DNA from: Planctomycetia bacterium
Lineage (GTDB): Bacteria; Planctomycetota; Planctomycetia; Gemmatales; Gemmataceae
Reading direction: 5' to 3'
NCBI GenBank assembly: GCA_025356615.1
Contig: JANXSH010000597.1
Coordinates: forward strand, 1-11,827
DNA: 11,827 bases
Below the pieces are notes generated by a model. That model made no database searches, was not told the origin of the DNA, and worked only from the letters and a program-made list of their open reading frames with translations. This document shows, one piece after another, positions 11,715-11,827 of this stretch. A program made the translations under genes and the position numbers. Positions within the stretch are counted from its first letter, which is position 1. Every line of letters starts with the position of its first letter.

Positions 11715-11827
11715 TTGTGTAGTGGGCGAGGTCAGGAACAACCACTCACTCCCGGTTGCGGTTGGAGGGCGAAACTGCGGGCCATGTTGTGGGCGATGGC
11801 GAACCATGTAGCGATGGACTTGACCTT
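11691..11827. mobile_element. End of an insertion sequence, probably IS1182-like (rest beyond window)
   Basis: The boundary is inferred from where the methyltransferase similarity ends, at about 11688-11697. About 35-40 nt of AT-richer non-coding DNA (containing GAGCCTGTGAAAAAATC) lies between it and the transposase stop, as expected for an IS end with its inverted repeat. The other end, the inverted repeat partner and any target duplication are outside the window, so the exact edge is not fixed. Confidence 0.55.
11732..11827 (-). CDS. Transposase, C-terminal fragment (31 aa visible)
   Basis: The minus-strand frame entering from the right edge reads KVKSIATWFAIAHNMARSF and ends PGVSGCS at TGA 11734-11732. 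The pattern K-V-[RK]-[AS]-I-A-x-W-x-A-[IL]-A-H-N is the C-terminal helix of IS1182/IS5-type DDE transposases, where the last catalytic region is followed by a short tail. Only the end is visible; the catalytic residues, the start and whether it is intact are unknown. It is transcribed toward the interrupted methyltransferase gene. Confidence 0.6.
   Translation of the reverse strand, partial: KVKSIATWFAIAHNMARSFALQPQPGVSGCS

Noticed and set aside
1..11827. CRISPR arrays, tRNA or rRNA genes
   Set aside because: No spaced direct repeats, no cloverleaf with a TTCGAATC-type arm and no conserved rRNA segment were seen on reading both strands.

Overview
The window looks like chromosomal DNA of a planctomycete, most likely a high-GC, Gemmata-like lineage. 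This rests on two DUF1501 proteins with twin-arginine leaders and the broken tail of a DUF1549/DUF1553 (PSD1-type) protein, families that are greatly expanded in Planctomycetes. No database search was possible, so the assignment comes from family content only.

Left part (1-3000, all on the minus strand): the N-terminal two thirds of a DUF1501 protein runs off the left edge. Upstream of it is a tight two-gene operon, a COG1078-type HD phosphohydrolase (YwfO/EF1143-like, SAMHD1-type dNTPase fold) followed 4 nt later by a YwgA-family protein. The same pair is adjacent in Bacillus subtilis.

Centre (3000-7200, plus strand): a two-gene unit encodes a helical 172-aa protein of unknown family and a PemK/MazF-type RNase toxin. 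Their stop and start codons overlap (GTGA), which suggests a toxin-antitoxin module with an unusual partner. A palindrome resembling a Gram-positive LexA box (GAACACCTGTTC) lies between its predicted promoter and ribosome binding site. A 347-nt gene-free stretch follows, then a membrane-anchored DUF2760 protein and a 698-aa protein with an N-terminal SEC-C zinc motif and TPR repeats. Two related palindromes with a TTGCAA core and AAGCC/GGCTT ends flank that gene.

Right part (7200-11440, minus strand): a DUF1553 C-terminal remnant with a frameshift, a small secreted protein whose start looks frameshifted, then the housekeeping operon ispF-cysS (isoprenoid synthesis and cysteinyl-tRNA synthetase, the latter with KMGGS in place of KMSKS), and a complete DUF1501 protein.

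Right edge (11440-11827): the first ~18 codons of a C5-cytosine DNA methyltransferase, with a good promoter and ribosome binding site, are cut off by the end of an insertion sequence. The C-terminal 31 codons of its transposase read in from the right edge. The window therefore mixes housekeeping genes with accessory material (a candidate toxin-antitoxin unit, a candidate nucleotide-hydrolase pair, a disrupted methyltransferase, an IS end and a pseudogene).
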